DNA of 6,204 bases from Pseudomonadota bacterium. Its GTDB lineage: Bacteria > Desulfobacterota > WTBG01 > CAIYCZ01. Location: the NCBI GenBank assembly GCA_026388865.1, contig JAPLIX010000315.1:1-6204 (forward strand), read 5' to 3'. Positions within the stretch are counted from its first letter, which is position 1; the number at the start of each line of letters is the position of its first letter. A program made the position numbers and the translations under genes. The notes beneath the pieces were generated by a model, which was given only the letters and a program-made list of their open reading frames with translations, was not told the DNA's origin and ran no database searches. Shown in pieces: positions 4,932 to 6,204 of this stretch.

Positions 4932-5651
4932 ATGAGCGAAGAATATACATTTGCACCATACGCAGAAAAAGTGCAGGAGGCAATTAAGGAATTCGGCGGG
5001 ACTGTCATGGAGTCGTACCGCGGGCATGATATCCGGCCCCTGTGGAACCAGAACGGCGAAGGCTACACCGGTTACAAATATCTCTATAAGGCGCCAAAGC
5101 TTGAGAAGATAGCGTTCGGCGTCGGCAGCTTCCGCGAAAAGCTCATGTCCTACGCGCTCATGATATGGCCCGATGATGATCACGCGCTGCCCATCTATTC
5201 CAGCTACTGGGCTGAAAGCGCCAAAGGGAGTTTTTTTATCATCGATTTTTACCCGCTTGCTGACTGCATCCGCGATCTTCCCTACATGGAGAAGTATCTC
5301 GCGCCGCTGGAGGATATCTATGGCCGGGGGCTTGAACAGTTCCCGCCGTCAAACGTGAGAAGTGAGAACTGGTTCCGGGCCGTTTCCTCACCCTATCTCA
5401 TCACCACCGAGGCTGATGAGACGCGAGAAAACCAGGAGCGGCTTCTGAGCCTGACCCTTGATTACCTCAAGGTCTATAGTGATCTCTGGAAAAATGAAGC
5501 GCCCAGCCCTGCGGAGTACATGAAGGAATTGAACGCCCGGAAAGAGGCCATCCGCAAAACTTTTGAGGCGCGCGATTCAATCGGCGACACGATGCTCACC
5601 AGGGCTATCGGCAAAGAGCTGGCACACCTGTCTCTGATTACCCAGTTTTAA
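4932..5651 (+). CDS. Ferredoxin-dependent bilin reductase (HY2/PcyA superfamily)-like protein, catalytic residues altered
   Basis: A 239-aa soluble protein aligning by eye with cyanobacterial PcyA over its C-terminal two-thirds. MIWPDDDHALPIY (77-89) matches PcyA VMFPEPLYGLPLF without gaps; FFIIDFYPLADCIRDLPYME (101-120) matches IADLSPTQSDRQLPAAY. NWFRAVSSPYLI (146-157), the helix LLSLTLDYLKVYSDLW (171-186) and RKEAIRKTFEARDS (203-216) with AIGKELA (225-231) follow in the order seen in the family. This suggests the alpha-beta-alpha bilin-reductase fold. Two hallmark active-site residues appear changed: PcyA His88 falls on A75 and Asp105 on Y92, while an acidic DDDH (81-84) is unique here. It may act on a different tetrapyrrole (as plant RCC reductase does) or have a new role. 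No heme oxygenase or phytochrome lies nearby. GGGGAGGG precedes the ATG. yciH follows after 66 bp. Confidence 0.68.
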   Translation: MSEEYTFAPYAEKVQEAIKEFGGTVMESYRGHDIRPLWNQNGEGYTGYKYLYKAPKLEKIAFGVGSFREKLMSYALMIWPDDDHALPIYSSYWAESAKGSFFIIDFYPLADCIRDLPYMEKYLAPLEDIYGRGLEQFPPSNVRSENWFRAVSSPYLITTEADETRENQERLLSLTLDYLKVYSDLWKNEAPSPAEYMKELNARKEAIRKTFEARDSIGDTMLTRAIGKELAHLSLITQF

Positions 5652-5717
5652 AATAATATAAGGGCCACAGGCTGCTTTTTGTTTACAAATCAGCTGCCGG
5701 TCCCTTTTTGCGTTTCT

Positions 5718-6080
5718 ATGGCAACAAATAGCAGGGATCGCGGGATTGTCTACTCAACCGAGCATGGCACGATGTGCCCTGCCTGCGGTAAGCCCGAGGC
5801 ACAATGCGTATGCTGCAGAAACAGTGCATCTACACCGGGCGACGGGATCGTGCGCGTGGGACGGGTAACCAAGGGATGCAGGGGGAAAGGTTTAACCGTG
5901 ATTACCGGCATTTCCCTGGACCATGACGGGCTGGCGAATCTGGCACGACAGCTTAAACAAAAATGCGGTGCCGGCGGCACCGTAAAAGACGGTGTCGTAG
6001 AAATTCAGGGCGATCACCGGGATCTGCTGGTGGAAGAGCTGAAGAAGCAGGGGTATGTTGTCAAGCGTTCGGGCGGTTAA
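5718..6080 (+). CDS. yciH: SUI1/eIF1-like translation factor YciH
   Basis: A 120-aa protein of the bacterial SUI1 (eIF1-like) family, proposed to act on the 30S subunit in start-codon discrimination. The SUI1 domain (about 42-118) is intact, with KGCRGKGLTVITGISLD (52-68) and the hallmark LKQKCGAGGTVKDGVVEIQG (79-98), then DLLVEELKKQGY. The N-terminal IVYSTEHG is typical of the family. A cysteine cluster CPACGKPEAQCVCC (20-33) could bind a metal like a small zinc ribbon. I chose ATG 5718 because conservation begins at once after it; a TTG at 5679 would add 13 unconserved residues. Neither start has a recognisable Shine-Dalgarno, which is unusual among the genes here and may point to weak or coupled translation after the bilin-reductase-like gene. 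Confidence 0.92.
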   Translation: MATNSRDRGIVYSTEHGTMCPACGKPEAQCVCCRNSASTPGDGIVRVGRVTKGCRGKGLTVITGISLDHDGLANLARQLKQKCGAGGTVKDGVVEIQGDHRDLLVEELKKQGYVVKRSGG

Positions 6081-6159
6081 ATTCGTCTGCCGTGACTCGT
6101 CGCTCGTGTCCCGTGTGATAGACAACACAAATAAAAATTTGACCTCACAGCATCTACTG

Positions 6160-6204
6160 ATCGAGTAGGAGGCAGGTGATTAGTTCACCTGCCGTCCTCT
6201 CACA
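6160..6204 (-). mobile_element. Group II intron, 3' end (domain VI), truncated by window edge
   Basis: On the minus strand the sequence starts TGTGAGAGGACGGCAGGTG and ends TCCTACTCGAT at 6160. It folds as domain VI: GGCAGGTG (6193-6186) pairs with CACCTGCC (6178-6171), AGGA (6198-6195) with TCCT (6170-6167), and GAG (6201-6199) with CTC (6165-6163). A6166 is left as the single bulged adenosine, 7 nt from the 3' end. That is the branch-point geometry of group II introns, and the terminal AT fits the AY 3' splice site. Domain V and the rest would lie beyond the right edge. The downstream exon begins at 6159 and runs toward the end of yciH, which is transcribed in the opposite direction. Confidence 0.85.

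Noticed and set aside
5660..5709. AAGGG/CCCTT with T5 as a terminator between the bilin-reductase-like gene and yciH
   Set aside because: Only 5 bp pair cleanly and the loop is very long; too weak to claim.
5679..5717. TTG-initiated extension of yciH
   Set aside because: The added residues are unlike any SUI1 protein and the TTG has no ribosome site.
6088..6117. Loose CTCGTG-like tandem units after yciH
   Set aside because: Units are too degenerate and short to separate from chance.
1..6204. CRISPR array, tRNA or rRNA genes
   Set aside because: No regularly spaced repeats and no cloverleaf or rRNA signature were found on either strand.

Overview
The window (about 50% G+C apart from one AT-rich patch) looks like an accessory-rich stretch of an anaerobic or facultative bacterium, most plausibly a Desulfobacterota/Deltaproteobacteria-type genome. 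The grounds are a YciH/SUI1 protein with a Cys-rich N-terminus, an Isf-type flavoprotein, and a 183-bp terminal-inverted-repeat element whose ends (TAGCAGGTTGTTGAAAAA) resemble repeats I associate with that group. This taxonomic call is from memory, not a search.

Both ends run into group II introns lying on the minus strand. Positions 1-132 are the 5' end (GTGTG plus domain I) of one intron, placed 2 nt after the T-tract of a perfect Rho-independent terminator. That is the classic insertion habit of group IIC introns. Positions 6160-6204 are domain VI and the 3' end of an intron, with its bulged branch-point A visible. The window may therefore be a sequence bounded by two copies of one multicopy intron, as happens when an assembly breaks in repeats.

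Left part, minus strand: an orphan excisionase-type HTH gene (194-379), a 300-bp AT-rich non-coding patch, an RlmL-type 23S rRNA methyltransferase (720-1901), and an iron-sulfur flavoprotein with an added N-terminal PCP-reductase-like domain (1967-2902).

Middle: two 183-bp copies of a MITE/REP-like element (2934-3116 and 3368-3550) in direct orientation flank a 251-bp core that holds a long AACTCC/GGAGTT hairpin. The genes on either side diverge, and each starts just outside a repeat, so the repeats probably form or control their 5' leaders.

Right part, plus strand: a split-barrel PPOX-family flavoprotein (3566-4114), a 25-codon remnant of an FAD-dependent oxidoreductase (4214-4291), a MORN-repeat lipoprotein (4416-4727), a protein that aligns with ferredoxin-dependent bilin reductases but lacks their usual catalytic His and Asp (4932-5651), and yciH (5718-6080).

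The bilin-reductase-like protein is the most novel item. The split-barrel flavoprotein and the PCP-reductase-like flavoprotein nearby permit a speculative tetrapyrrole/redox theme. However, the genes do not form one tight operon, and no heme oxygenase or phytochrome is present.
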